Of a DNA stretch of 64,000 bases, positions 47,899 to 57,326 are shown piece by piece. Under the pieces are notes generated by a model. It was not told the origin of the DNA and ran no database searches. It saw only the letters and a list, made by a program, of their open reading frames with translations. The stretch comes from an uncultured Gammaproteobacteria bacterium (lineage in GTDB: Bacteria; Pseudomonadota; Gammaproteobacteria; Magnimaribacterales; Magnimaribacteraceae), in NCBI GenBank assembly GCA_913045055.1, contig CAJWPI010000001.1, forward strand, positions 31,299-95,298, in the 5' to 3' direction. Made by a program: the position numbers and the translations under genes. Every line of letters starts with the position of its first letter. The first letter of the stretch is position 1.

Positions 47899-49227
47899 GT
47901 GGAAGAAACTATTGTTGCGCCCGCTACCCCGGCCGGAAGGGGCGGAGTTGCTATAGTTCGAATATCGGGGACTAAAGCAAAGAAGATAGGAGAAAGTCTG
48001 TGCAAGCGCCTTCCCGACTCTTGGCAAATTATACCCTGCTCCATTTATGACAAGACGGGAGGGGTTGTCGATGGGGGTTTGGTTGCTTTCTTTCAGTCCC
48101 CTAAGTCCTACACAGGCGAAGATGTTGTAGAGATTCATTGTCACGGCAACCCCGTGATTGTTGACTTAATTGTTGCCAGCGCGGTTTCCTTTGGAGCTAG
48201 GGTAGCTGATCCTGGAGAGTTTACTAAAAGGGCCTTTTTAAATGACAAAATTGACCTTGCTCAAGCAGAGTCTGTTGCCGACCTTATAGGTGCTGAGTCC
48301 GTTGCTGCTGCTCGGGGGGCGTTATCTTCTTTGGTGGGTTCTTTCTCAGCTGAGGTGTCTGGGTCTATTGAGAGGCTTTTGAGTTTAAGGGTTCTTTTGG
48401 AGGCTGGGCTTGATTTTCCTGAGGAAGAGGGAGTCCCTGGTCTAGATAAAAACTTAGAAAAGGTCGCTAAGGGTGTTACAGAAGAGCTTTCTTTTGTTGA
48501 AAAATTAATTAAGGAATCTAAGTCTGGTATTGTTTTAAGGTCTGGGCTTAAGGTGGTTATATTGGGTCCGCCTAATTGTGGTAAGTCTACTCTTTTAAAT
48601 TACCTAGCCAAGGAAGACCTTGCTATTGTCTCTAGCTCCCCCGGCACAACAAGGGATCCAATAAGGGGGTTGGTTAGTTTGTTGGGCCTTCCTGTGAGTT
48701 TGGTTGATACCGCAGGTGTTCGTACCAAGGGTGTGGGTTCTGTTGAAAAGGAGGGAATAAAAAGAACAGAGCAGGAGGTGTCTCAAGCTGATTTGGTCTT
48801 TGTTATGAGTGAGGTTGGTGTTGAGTTTAAGCCGGTAGGGGTTGAGGCTTCTCAGGCCATTAGGGTGTTTAATAAGATTGACCTTGTCGATAAAGGTCGG
48901 GACTTAAAGAAACAAAAGGGCGCCGTTTACCTTTCGGCGAAAACCGGAGAGGGTGTGGATTTGTTGGTTAAAAGGGTTCATGGTTTTGTTGGAAGCTCTC
49001 ATGGTATAGAGGTTCCCTTTTTAGCTCGGCGTAGGCACCTATCTCTTCTTAGGGAGGTTAAAGAGAGCTTGTCGGCAGCGGCTCTGTCCCTTGGGTCGGG
49101 TTCTAGTCCTGAGCTGGTGGTTGAAGATATAAAGTCGGCACAAAGCTCTTTTGGGCAGATTATGAACCCCATATCGTCTGATGATGTCTTGGGTAAAATT
49201 TTCTCTGAGTTTTGTGTGGGTAAGTAA
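47899..49227 (+). CDS. mnmE: tRNA modification GTPase MnmE
   Basis: With MnmG forms the 5-carboxymethylaminomethyl group on U34 of tRNAs. It has 442 residues. The N-terminal folate-binding domain has TPAGRGGVAIVRISG; the GTPase domain has GPPNCGKSTLLNYLA, GTTRDPIRG and DTAGVR; and the C-terminal Cys-containing motif FCVGK is intact. The start is GTG 47899, two bases after yidC. The coding strand is extremely rich in G and T (for example 45 of 60 bases in 48661-48720), the opposite of the next gene, mnmG. Confidence 0.95.
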   Translation: MEETIVAPATPAGRGGVAIVRISGTKAKKIGESLCKRLPDSWQIIPCSIYDKTGGVVDGGLVAFFQSPKSYTGEDVVEIHCHGNPVIVDLIVASAVSFGARVADPGEFTKRAFLNDKIDLAQAESVADLIGAESVAAARGALSSLVGSFSAEVSGSIERLLSLRVLLEAGLDFPEEEGVPGLDKNLEKVAKGVTEELSFVEKLIKESKSGIVLRSGLKVVILGPPNCGKSTLLNYLAKEDLAIVSSSPGTTRDPIRGLVSLLGLPVSLVDTAGVRTKGVGSVEKEGIKRTEQEVSQADLVFVMSEVGVEFKPVGVEASQAIRVFNKIDLVDKGRDLKKQKGAVYLSAKTGEGVDLLVKRVHGFVGSSHGIEVPFLARRRHLSLLREVKESLSAAALSLGSGSSPELVVEDIKSAQSSFGQIMNPISSDDVLGKIFSEFCVGK

Positions 49228-49458
49228 CTTGGTTAATAACATCTTAGTTCTGTGTGGAAGTTTGGTGGAAAGTTTTTTTATCCACCTGTTGTTTACCTTT
49301 TTTAACATATTAAAGGGGTCTTATACCGATCTTTCCTTTTTCTTTCGGCGTTTTCGCTTGGGGCTTTTTAGGGCTTATTCACAAAAATTTGCCCCCTCTA
49401 CAATAACAACTAAAATATATCTATATATATATTTAATATATAAATAATAATAGAAAAA
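49228..49458. other. oriC: Putative chromosomal replication origin (oriC)
   Basis: The 231-base mnmE-mnmG gap holds DnaA-box-like sites TTATCCACC (49278-49286), TTATTCACA (49375-49383) and, across the mnmG start, TTATCCACT on the minus strand (49458-49466). It has an E. coli-like 13-mer at 49328-49340 (one mismatch to GATCTNTTNTTTT) and an unwinding-element-like stretch at 49411-49452 with 41 of 42 bases A or T beside mnmG. E. coli oriC lies next to mnmG in the same way. The dnaA-rpmH gap is the rival location. Confidence 0.6.
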
Positions 49459-51300
49459 GTGGATAAGTTTGAAATCATAGTTATCGGGGGAGGACATGCC
49501 GGGGTCGAAGCAGCGAATGCCGCAGCAAAGATGGGGTGTTCGGTAGCTCTAGTTACGCACAAGGTTTTAACTGTAGGGCAAATGTCTTGTAATCCTTCGA
49601 TAGGTGGAATAGGAAAAAGTCATTTAGCAAAAGAAGTCGATGCTCTAGGTGGAATAATGGCAACAGCTGCAGACAACGCCGGAATCCATTTCCGCACTCT
49701 TAACTCCACAAAGGGTCCAGCGGTAAGGGCCACAAGAATTCAGGTAGATAGGACTTTATACAAAGAAAGCATAAAAGAGCTGCTAGAAAAACAAAAAAAC
49801 ATAAAGACAATAGAAGCTTCAGTAGAAGATTTACTTATAAAAAACCAAACCATTCAGGGCATCATTACATCAACCGGCAAAACCATAAAAGCCCCCAAAG
49901 TAGTCTTAACAACAGGAACCTTCCTGGGTGGGGTGATGCACACCGGCTTCCAACAAAAACCAGGGGGAAGGGAAGGAGATCCGGCAAGCACAAAACTAGC
50001 AGACAAACTTAGAAAGTTGCCTTTTAGAACAGGAAGGCTAAAGACCGGAACCCCACCTAGACTAGATGGGAAGACGCTAGACTACAAAAAATTTACAGAA
50101 CAAAAAAGCGAAAACCCCACCCCACAACTTTCATACACAAAAAACAAAAACAAACAAACACTAGTCGACTGTTACATCACAAGGACAACAAAAGAAACAC
50201 ACAGAATAATAAAAAACGCACTTAACCAATCCCCTCTTTACACTGGAAAAATTAAAGGAACAGGGCCAAGATACTGCCCCTCTATAGAAGATAAGATTGT
50301 AAGGTTTAGCCAAAAAGACTCCCACCAAATCTTTGTAGAGCCAGAAGGAATAAAAACAACGACAATCTACCCGAATGGAATTTCAACAAGCCTGCCAGCG
50401 AAAATCCAAGAACAACTGGTCAACTCAATCCCAGGATTCGAAAACGCAAAAATTATAAAATATGGATACGCAATCGAATATGACTACTTTGATCCCCGCG
50501 ACCTAAAATACACACTAGAGACAAAGTTTATAAAAGGACTTTATTTCGCTGGACAGATAAACGGAACAACCGGTTACGAAGAAGCAGCAGCACAAGGAGT
50601 GGTGGCGGGTATAAACGCAGCACTAAAGACCAAAAAAAGAAAGGCTTGGACGCCAGAACGCCATGAGGCTTACATGGGGGTTTTAATAGATGACTTAATT
50701 TGTCTCGGCGCAAAAGAGCCCTATCGAATGTTCACAAGCAGAGCTGAGCACAGGCTGGTCTTAAGGGAAGACAACGCAGACATGCGTCTAACAAAAACAG
50801 GCAGGGAGCTGGGATTAATAAGTGATGGCGCCTGGAAAAACTTCCAAAAGAAAAGCAAAGACAGCAAAGAAGAAATAGAAAGGCTAAAAAAAACAACCAT
50901 ACAACCCAACTCACCTGAAGCAAAAAAATTACACAAACAAACAAACGAAAAGCTTAAAAAACCAAAAACACTCTTTGAGATACTCAAACGTCCAGCCGTA
51001 TCATATGCAGACCTTCCAAAAAAAAGAAACCTATCTAAAAACACCACCACCGAGGTTGAAGCAGAAATTAAATATTCTGGCTATGTATTAAGACAGGAAG
51101 ATGAAATAAAAAAACAAAAACAAAACAGACAAACCCCAATACCCAGAGGAATGGACTTTAATAACGTGGTTGGCCTGTCCAATGAAGCAAAGCAACGACT
51201 TGTGGAGTCTAAACCAACAAACATAGCTAGAGCCGCAAGACTTCCAGGGATAACGCCGGCCGCCATATCGTTGCTGTTGGTTCACCTAAAAAGACACTAG
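49459..51300 (+). CDS. mnmG: tRNA modification enzyme MnmG (GidA)
   Basis: FAD-dependent partner of MnmE, 613 residues (E. coli 629). The N-terminal dinucleotide motif is [16 protein letters not shown]; conserved blocks include [27 protein letters not shown] segments near 48-70, [12 protein letters not shown] near 192-203 and [16 protein letters not shown] near 365-380. The start is GTG 49459, which lies inside a DnaA-box-like sequence and has only a weak ribosome-binding site. The coding strand is extremely rich in A and C (54 of 60 bases at 50101-50160), opposite to mnmE. Confidence 0.95.
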   Translation: MDKFEIIVIGGGHAGVEAANAAAKMGCSVALVTHKVLTVGQMSCNPSIGGIGKSHLAKEVDALGGIMATAADNAGIHFRTLNSTKGPAVRATRIQVDRTLYKESIKELLEKQKNIKTIEASVEDLLIKNQTIQGIITSTGKTIKAPKVVLTTGTFLGGVMHTGFQQKPGGREGDPASTKLADKLRKLPFRTGRLKTGTPPRLDGKTLDYKKFTEQKSENPTPQLSYTKNKNKQTLVDCYITRTTKETHRIIKNALNQSPLYTGKIKGTGPRYCPSIEDKIVRFSQKDSHQIFVEPEGIKTTTIYPNGISTSLPAKIQEQLVNSIPGFENAKIIKYGYAIEYDYFDPRDLKYTLETKFIKGLYFAGQINGTTGYEEAAAQGVVAGINAALKTKKRKAWTPERHEAYMGVLIDDLICLGAKEPYRMFTSRAEHRLVLREDNADMRLTKTGRELGLISDGAWKNFQKKSKDSKEEIERLKKTTIQPNSPEAKKLHKQTNEKLKKPKTLFEILKRPAVSYADLPKKRNLSKNTTTEVEAEIKYSGYVLRQEDEIKKQKQNRQTPIPRGMDFNNVVGLSNEAKQRLVESKPTNIARAARLPGITPAAISLLLVHLKRH

Positions 51301-51303
51301 AGC

Positions 51304-51882
51304 TTGAGGACAACAAAAACACAAAAAAAACTCTTAACCACCTACAAAGAGGTGTTGTTAAATTGGAACAAAACCCACAACCTTATAGCTAAAAGCCAGG
51401 CCCCTCTTTTAAACGACCACATACAAGACTCATTAACCGTTGTTGAGCACGTTTCCAAAAACGTAATAGACCTGGGTAGCGGCGGGGGTTTTCCGGGTAT
51501 ACCACTAGCCCTCGCCTCAAACAAAAAATCAATATTTTTAATAGAAAGCAATACCAAAAAAGCATCATTCTTATTACACGCTGTTAACGTTCTTGGTCTT
51601 CAAAACACCAAAGTCTTTAATGAGCGTGCCGAAAAGATTAACCCCTTAGCTTTCCCCAGACCCGTAGACATAATAGCAAGGGCGTTTGGAACCCCAAAAA
51701 AAACAGTGGAAGCCTCTAAAAGAATTTTAGACACCCCCGGGGCCAAGCTTAAAATAATGTCAATAGGGGGGCGTATTGAAGGAGAGGTGCTACCGGGGTA
51801 TGAAGTAACTGGCAAACAAAAATTACTAACAAAACCACACTACAAAGAACGCTTCTTGGTTACAATAGAAAAGACAAATTAA
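51304..51882 (+). CDS. rsmG: 16S rRNA m7G527 methyltransferase
   Basis: SAM-dependent methyltransferase of 192 residues (E. coli 207). WNKTHNLIA near 21-29, the SAM loop VIDLGSGGGFPGIPLA near 54-69 and LIESNTKKASFL near 78-89 are family hallmarks; RAFG near 125 follows. The N-terminus is short. The start is TTG 51304, three bases after mnmG, with no better candidate. It shares the strong A/C bias of mnmG, and parA starts two bases after its stop. Confidence 0.92.
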   Translation: MRTTKTQKKLLTTYKEVLLNWNKTHNLIAKSQAPLLNDHIQDSLTVVEHVSKNVIDLGSGGGFPGIPLALASNKKSIFLIESNTKKASFLLHAVNVLGLQNTKVFNERAEKINPLAFPRPVDIIARAFGTPKKTVEASKRILDTPGAKLKIMSIGGRIEGEVLPGYEVTGKQKLLTKPHYKERFLVTIEKTN

Positions 51883-51884
51883 AA

Positions 51885-52667
51885 ATGTACTCTTTAGTTG
51901 TTGCAAACCAAAAGGGTGGGGTAGGAAAAACCACCACCGCCATTAACCTTTCTGCGTCTTTAGCTGCCATGAAGAGAAGCGTTTTGTTGGTGGATCTGGA
52001 CCCCCAAGCAAACGCAACCACGGGCTCAGGGCAGAAGAAGATAGAAGGAAATGAGGGGGCTTTTTCGGCCTTAATGGGTGGGGGCAACACCAATATAGTT
52101 TCTCTTGACGAGGCGGGCTATGATTTGGTGCCTTCTGGTAGTAGTTTAATAACCGCAGAAACCAACCTAAGGTTAAAGGAAAACAGAGAGATGCCTCTCT
52201 CAACCTTTCTGGATCAAAAAAAAGAAAAATATGATTACGCTGTAATAGACTGCCCCCCAGCCCTAAACTTGCTCACAATAAATGGACTTAGAGCAGGTGA
52301 CGGCTTGCTAGTACCAATGCAGTGTGAATATTTTGCCCTCGAGGGATTGGCCGCACTGTTAGAAACAGTCAGCCAATTAAATGAGCGCACCGGCCACGAC
52401 CTAAGGCTGGAAGCTATAGTTAGGACAATGTTTGATCCCAGGAACAAACTAACTCTGCAAGTTACCCAAGAACTATCTAACCACTTTGGAGAGGCGCTTC
52501 TCTCAACAGCAATACCCAGGAATGTGAAGCTAGCAGAGGCACCAAGCTTCGGAAAGCCGGCCCTGCACTACGAGACGGGTGCCAAGGGAACCCTGGCATA
52601 TTTAGCTATGGCCGGAGAGTTAATTAATAGACTAGAGGGAAGCTCGGAGTACCAAGCAGATGAATAA
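51885..52667 (+). CDS. parA: Chromosome partitioning ATPase ParA
   Basis: A 260-residue deviant Walker ATPase (Soj/ParA type): KGGVGKTTTAIN near 10-21, switch DLDPQANAT near 38-46 and DCPPALNLLTINGL near 116-129. It drives origin segregation with ParB. Its stop overlaps parB by 8 bases. Base composition returns toward the window average here, unlike mnmG and rsmG. Confidence 0.95.
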   Translation: MYSLVVANQKGGVGKTTTAINLSASLAAMKRSVLLVDLDPQANATTGSGQKKIEGNEGAFSALMGGGNTNIVSLDEAGYDLVPSGSSLITAETNLRLKENREMPLSTFLDQKKEKYDYAVIDCPPALNLLTINGLRAGDGLLVPMQCEYFALEGLAALLETVSQLNERTGHDLRLEAIVRTMFDPRNKLTLQVTQELSNHFGEALLSTAIPRNVKLAEAPSFGKPALHYETGAKGTLAYLAMAGELINRLEGSSEYQADE

Positions 52668-53508
52668 AGACAAACTGTCACTTGGAAGGGGCCTGGACTC
52701 TCTCTTGGGAGACGGAGGAGTTAAAAAACAACAGAGCACCCAAGAGGTGGAATTAGAATTGCTTTCACCGGGGCAGTTTCAGCCCAGGAGAAGAATGCAC
52801 AAGGAGACTCTAGAAGAGTTAGCTCAAAGCATTAAAGAGCAGGGCGTTATTCAGCCGATTGTTGCAAGAAAAAAAGCATCAGGGGCTCTTGAAATTGTGG
52901 TAGGAGAAAGAAGGTGGCGAGCAGCCCAGATAGCTGGCCTCTCCAAAGTTCCAGTAATATTAAGGGAGCTCAACAACGAAGAGGCTGCCAAAATAGCTCT
53001 TATAGAAAACATTCAGAGAGACGACCTAAACCCCATGGACTTAGCTCGAGGACTAAAAAGGCTGCAGGTTGAGTTTAATTTATCACAAGGGGGGTTGGCT
53101 GAAGCAATAGGCAAGTCCAGACCCGCAACCACAAACCTATTAAGACTTAACAAGCTCTCACCAGCTGTTCAAAAACTACTTGAAGACGGAAGGTTAGACG
53201 TAGGGCACGCAAGGCCGCTTCTTGCTTTAGAAGAAAGCGATCAGTTGCGAATAGCAGAACAGATAGCAGAAGAAAAAATGACAGTTAGACAGGTAGAGAG
53301 GTTGGTAACCCAAAAAAAGGGCGGAAGCACAGCAAAAAACAAACAAAAAAAACAAGACCCAAACTTAATAAAGCTAGAAAAAGATATTTCAGAGGCTCTC
53401 GGAGCAAAAACTAAAATAACACAAAGCACAAAAGGAAGCGGGAGGATTGTTATAAACTTCAGCTCGTTAGGGGCCCTTCAAGGAATTCTTGAAAAAATAA
53501 AAGACTAA
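52660..53508 (+). CDS. parB: Chromosome partitioning protein ParB
   Basis: CTP-dependent parS-binding clamp of 282 residues. The N-terminal LGRGLDSLLGD opening (the ParA-interacting peptide region) precedes the ParB/Srx domain with GQFQPRRRM and GERRWRAAQIAGL (the CTP-binding box, near 85-97). LIENIQRDDLNP and the helix-turn-helix follow, then a C-terminal dimerisation segment. Its likely target, a parS site, lies inside recF at 42.49 kb. It ends 65 bases before atpB. Confidence 0.95.
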   Translation: MNKDKLSLGRGLDSLLGDGGVKKQQSTQEVELELLSPGQFQPRRRMHKETLEELAQSIKEQGVIQPIVARKKASGALEIVVGERRWRAAQIAGLSKVPVILRELNNEEAAKIALIENIQRDDLNPMDLARGLKRLQVEFNLSQGGLAEAIGKSRPATTNLLRLNKLSPAVQKLLEDGRLDVGHARPLLALEESDQLRIAEQIAEEKMTVRQVERLVTQKKGGSTAKNKQKKQDPNLIKLEKDISEALGAKTKITQSTKGSGRIVINFSSLGALQGILEKIKD

Positions 53509-53523
53509 AATACACATTAGTTC

Positions 53524-53552
53524 TTGGATCATTAGGCGCACCTACTTATAAT
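53524..53552 (+). promoter_or_regulatory. Probable atp operon promoter
   Basis: TTGGAT (53524-53529) and a perfect TATAAT (53547-53552) with a 17-base spacer, giving a start near 53559. A 7-base inverted repeat, TTCTTGG (53521-53527) and CCAAGAA (53561-53567), brackets the promoter and could be an operator. Confidence 0.65.
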
Positions 53553-53573
53553 TGCGTCGCCCAAGAAAAGTAA

Positions 53574-54509
53574 ATGGCCGAAACAGAACTTAACTCAGAT
53601 AAATTTATTAAACACCACCTCCAAAATCTAACCTTTGGAAAGTGCTCTGATGGCAAATGGAGGTTTGCAGACGGACACATTAATATAGGCTCCGGCCAAG
53701 AGCTGCGAGCTGAAAACAAAGCTTACACATGCAACCCTAAGGAGATGGGGTTTAATGCTGTACACGTAGACACGATGGTCATGTCGTTTTTACTAGGAGG
53801 GATATTTTGTTTATGTTTTTGGTTGGTGGCCAGAAAAGCTTCAGTCCACAAACCCTCGAGAATGCAAAACGCAGTGGAGTATGCGTTTGATTTTGTAAGG
53901 GGGGTAGTAAAAGATAATTTTGAACCAAAAGGAAATAAACTAGTTGGGCCGATGGCTCTCACAATAGTCTGTTGGGTTTTTTTGATGAATCTGATGGATC
54001 TTTTGCCTGTAGACCTTGTGCCATGGATAGCAAATGGATTTCAGTCTTCACTAACCTACGGACCAATACACTATTTCAAAGTTCTGCCTATTGCAGACAT
54101 TAATGCACCTGTAGGAATGGCAATAGGGGTTGCTATTTTAATTCATTATTACAGCATAAAAAACAAAGGCCTGGGGGGCTTCTTAGCTGAGTTAACTTTT
54201 CAACCTCTAGGAAAGTGGGCCATGCCATTCAACATGCTTATAGAAATTCCTGGCTTTTATGCGAAGCAGATAGCTTTAGGACTTAGGCTATACGGAAACC
54301 TCTTTGCAGGAGAAATGATATTCATTCTTATAGCTCTTCTCTTTGGGGGGCTGTTTGAAAGCTTATATGGAGCTGTATTAGGGTTGTTCGGAATTTTGTT
54401 ACATCTTGCATGGGCTATTTTTCATGTGTTGATAATTGCCCTACAGGCTTATGTTTTTATGATTTTAACTGTGGTGTTCTTAAACCAAGCACATGAGACA
54501 CATCACTAA
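53574..54509 (+). CDS. atpB: ATP synthase Fo subunit a
   Basis: Proton-channel subunit of 311 residues with five or six membrane helices. The essential Arg is in ALGLRLYGNLFAGEMIF near 235-251 and LTIVCWVFLMNLMDLLPVDL lies near 129-148. The first 60 residues form a soluble stretch with a LTFGKCSDGKWRFA segment also found in Pseudomonas-type subunit a. First gene of the atp operon; no atpI precedes it. Confidence 0.96.
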   Translation: MAETELNSDKFIKHHLQNLTFGKCSDGKWRFADGHINIGSGQELRAENKAYTCNPKEMGFNAVHVDTMVMSFLLGGIFCLCFWLVARKASVHKPSRMQNAVEYAFDFVRGVVKDNFEPKGNKLVGPMALTIVCWVFLMNLMDLLPVDLVPWIANGFQSSLTYGPIHYFKVLPIADINAPVGMAIGVAILIHYYSIKNKGLGGFLAELTFQPLGKWAMPFNMLIEIPGFYAKQIALGLRLYGNLFAGEMIFILIALLFGGLFESLYGAVLGLFGILLHLAWAIFHVLIIALQAYVFMILTVVFLNQAHETHH

Positions 54510-54538
54510 TTTTTATATTTATAGATAAGGAGAAAAAA

Positions 54539-54760
54539 ATGGAAGAAATGAATTTGCTAGCTGGAGCCTTGATGGCTGGACTCGGAGCTATTGGAGGAGC
54601 CGTGGGGGTTGGTGTGGTTGCTTCAAAATATCTTGAAGGAATTGCGCGACAACCCGAATTGCAGGGCTATTTACTAGGTCAATTCTTTTTAATGATGGCA
54701 ATTGTTGATGCACTTCCCATTATTTCCTTGGGACTTGGCTTGTTACAAATCTTTGCCTAG
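54539..54760 (+). CDS. atpE: ATP synthase Fo subunit c
   Basis: A 73-residue two-helix rotor subunit. Helix 1 carries the Gly/Ala pattern GALMAGLGAIGGAVGVGVV, the polar loop is RQPELQ, and helix 2 carries the proton-binding Asp D57 in AIVDALP. Sodium-binding residues of Na+-type rotors are not obvious, so proton coupling is expected. A strong AAGGAG ribosome-binding site matches the high demand for this subunit. Confidence 0.97.
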   Translation: MEEMNLLAGALMAGLGAIGGAVGVGVVASKYLEGIARQPELQGYLLGQFFLMMAIVDALPIISLGLGLLQIFA

Positions 54761-54774
54761 GACCTTACTGTCTT

Positions 54775-55245
54775 ATGAACTTTAATTACACATTAATTGG
54801 TCAGCTTTTAGCCTTTATCCTTTTTGTTTGGTTTTGTATGAGGTTTATTTGGCCTCAACTTTTGAGCGTATTAGAGCAAAGGGAAAAAGAGATAGCTGAC
54901 GGTCTAAATGCTGCAAGCGAAGGAAAAAGAGAGCTGGAGGAAGCGGGTGTAAAAAAAGAAGAAATTCTTAAAGGTGCAAAAAAAGAAGCTGCTGACTTGG
55001 TAAATCAAGCAAACCAAAGGGCAAATCAATTGGTTGAAGATGCAAAGGCAACAGCGCTAGAGGAGGCGGAAAGAATTAAAATATCTGCACAAAGCGAAGT
55101 AGAGCAGAGCGCCAAAAGAGCAAGGGAAGAGTTGCGAGTAGAGGTAGCAACTTTGGCAGTAGCGGGGGCGGAGAAAATTCTGAACTCAGAAATTGATGAG
55201 AATAAAAACTCTAAAATTATAGAAGATCTAAAAGAGGAGCTATAA
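54775..55245 (+). CDS. atpF: ATP synthase Fo subunit b
   Basis: Peripheral-stalk subunit of 156 residues, the same as E. coli. One N-terminal membrane helix (about 6-25), then a long charged coiled coil from about residue 35 to the end (REKEIADGLNAASEGKRELEEA and onward). It bridges subunit a and the delta-alpha part of F1. It is 14 bases after atpE. Confidence 0.95.
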   Translation: MNFNYTLIGQLLAFILFVWFCMRFIWPQLLSVLEQREKEIADGLNAASEGKRELEEAGVKKEEILKGAKKEAADLVNQANQRANQLVEDAKATALEEAERIKISAQSEVEQSAKRAREELRVEVATLAVAGAEKILNSEIDENKNSKIIEDLKEEL

Positions 55246-55248
55246 AGA

Positions 55249-55761
55249 TTGACTTCTAAGACACAAGCAAGACCATATGCACAGGCCATCTTTGATCACT
55301 CAGAGGGTTGGCGGGAAGACTTGCAGCAAATAGTTGGCGTCCTCAAAGAGGGTAGTGTTGCTCGACTCATTGACTCACCAAAATTGGCCTACAAAGAAAA
55401 AGCAGAAATTTTTGTGGGGCTTTTCGACGGAGAGGTTCAAAAAAAGACACTAAATTTTTTAAAAATCTTAGGGGAAGCAAAAAGACTGTCCCTGCTTCCT
55501 GACATACTGAATGAGTACCAGAAGCTAGAAGCTGACAAAAACAACCTAAAGGAAGTTTTAATAAGCTCAGCTTTTGAACTAAATCAGACCCAGGAAGAAG
55601 CAATAGAGGGTCTTTTAAAAAAACGTTATGGAGAAAATCTTTCCTCTAGGATAAACATAGACAAGAGCCTAATCGGCGGTTTGACCGTTAAGTGTGGAGA
55701 CGAAGTAATTGATCTCAGCACAAAAGGCAGGCTGCTTAAATTAAAAAAACAAATAAGTTAA
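55249..55761 (+). CDS. atpH: ATP synthase F1 subunit delta
   Basis: Peripheral-stalk cap of 170 residues. The opening [13 protein letters not shown] is the family hallmark, and the C-terminal segment [26 protein letters not shown] near 139-164 is conserved. The start is TTG 55249, three bases after the atpF stop, with a GAGG about ten bases upstream; no ATG gives the family N-terminus. Confidence 0.94.
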   Translation: MTSKTQARPYAQAIFDHSEGWREDLQQIVGVLKEGSVARLIDSPKLAYKEKAEIFVGLFDGEVQKKTLNFLKILGEAKRLSLLPDILNEYQKLEADKNNLKEVLISSAFELNQTQEEAIEGLLKKRYGENLSSRINIDKSLIGGLTVKCGDEVIDLSTKGRLLKLKKQIS

Positions 55762-55768
55762 TAAAATT

Positions 55769-57313
55769 ATGGAAGAACTAAACCCCTCAGAAATAAGTGA
55801 AGTTATAAAGCAAAAAATTGACGCTCTAGACACGACTGCAAGCCCCAGCAACGAAGGGACGGTAGTGTATTTGGCTGATGGAATAGCAAGAATTCATGGA
55901 CTGGCAGAGGTTATGAATGGAGAGCTAATTGAATTTGAAGAAGGAGTGATGGGCATGGCTCTTAATTTAGAGCGAGACTCCGTTGGTGCAGTGGTGTTGG
56001 GCGACTATAAGCTTCTGGCGGAGGGAGGCCCGGCAAAGTGCACAGGAAGAATTCTAGAGGTTCCGGTCGGAGAAAAGTTGCTGGGCAGGGTAGTAGATGC
56101 TCTCGGCAACCCAGTAGACGGAAAGGGAAAGATAGACGCCAAAGAAACCTCTCCTGTTGAAAAAGTTGCGCCCGGGGTAATTTCAAGAAAGTCTGTAGAT
56201 CAGCCCGTACAACTTGGAATAAAGGCAATAGACAGCATGGTGCCAATTGGTAGAGGCCAAAGAGAGTTAATTATAGGAGACAGACAAACAGGCAAGACAG
56301 CCATAGGAATCGATGCCATCATTAACCAGAAAGATACAGGAATAAAGTGCATATACGTTGCAGTGGGACAAAAACAGTCATCTATAGCTTCAGTTGTAAG
56401 AAAGCTAGAACAGTATGGTGCGATGGAAAACACAATAGTCGTAGCTGCGGCGGCGGCAGACCCAGCCCCAATGCAATATATAGCACCATTTTCTGCATGT
56501 TCTATGGGGGAGTATTTTAGGGACAGGGGAGAAGACGCACTAATCGTTTATGACGATTTATCAAAACAAGCTGTAGCTTACAGGCAGATGTCTCTCTTGT
56601 TGAGAAGGCCGCCGGGAAGAGAGGCTTACCCCGGTGATGTTTTCTACTTACACTCCAGACTTTTAGAAAGAGCCGCAAGAGTGAATGAAGAATATGTGGA
56701 AGAATTTACAGGCGGAAAAGTGAAAGGAAAAACAGGCTCATTAACAGCCCTTCCAATAATTGAAACACAAGCGGGCGATGTGTCTGCTTTTGTACCAACA
56801 AACGTAATATCAATAACAGATGGACAGATATTTTTAGAGGACTCTCTCTTTAAGTCAGGACTAAAGCCAGCCATGGACCCCGGGATTTCAGTCTCAAGAG
56901 TTGGAGGCGCTGCCCAGGTACCAATAATCAAAAAGCTAGGAGGAGGCGTGAAAACAGCTTTAGCTCAATATCGTGAACTAGAGGCATTTGCACAGTTTGC
57001 CTCTGATCTTGATGATGTTTCAAAGGCCCAACTAGAACACGGCATAAGGGTAACGGAGCTGACCAAACAAGCTGAGAACTCGCCTATGACAGTAGCCCAA
57101 ATGGGGGTTGTGTTATTCGCTGCTAACGAAGGTTATTTAAAAGAAGTAGAAGTAGAAAAGGTTAAGGACTTTGAGAGTTCGCTGCTTTCATATATGGACT
57201 CTGAGTATGCCGATTTAATGAAAGAACTTACTTCTTCGGGCAGATATGACGACGAAACTGCTAAAACTTTTAAAGAAGCACTAGATAAATTTGTAAAGAC
57301 TCAGTCTTGGTAG
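55769..57313 (+). CDS. atpA: ATP synthase F1 subunit alpha
   Basis: Non-catalytic nucleotide-binding subunit of 514 residues (E. coli 513). The P-loop is [13 protein letters not shown] near 169-181, the visible block [36 protein letters not shown] near 270-305 is invariant, and the conserved Arg of the interface is in the [11 protein letters not shown] segment. Normal in all respects. Confidence 0.98.
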   Translation: MEELNPSEISEVIKQKIDALDTTASPSNEGTVVYLADGIARIHGLAEVMNGELIEFEEGVMGMALNLERDSVGAVVLGDYKLLAEGGPAKCTGRILEVPVGEKLLGRVVDALGNPVDGKGKIDAKETSPVEKVAPGVISRKSVDQPVQLGIKAIDSMVPIGRGQRELIIGDRQTGKTAIGIDAIINQKDTGIKCIYVAVGQKQSSIASVVRKLEQYGAMENTIVVAAAAADPAPMQYIAPFSACSMGEYFRDRGEDALIVYDDLSKQAVAYRQMSLLLRRPPGREAYPGDVFYLHSRLLERAARVNEEYVEEFTGGKVKGKTGSLTALPIIETQAGDVSAFVPTNVISITDGQIFLEDSLFKSGLKPAMDPGISVSRVGGAAQVPIIKKLGGGVKTALAQYRELEAFAQFASDLDDVSKAQLEHGIRVTELTKQAENSPMTVAQMGVVLFAANEGYLKEVEVEKVKDFESSLLSYMDSEYADLMKELTSSGRYDDETAKTFKEALDKFVKTQSW

Positions 57314-57326
57314 GAGACTATTAAAG

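Noticed and set aside
50721..51050. 109-codon open frame opposite mnmG, and several similar minus frames in mnmG, gyrB and atpA
   Set aside because: They arise from the strong base bias of the real gene on the other strand (Phe/Leu/Ser-rich translations, no family pattern, no ribosome-binding site).
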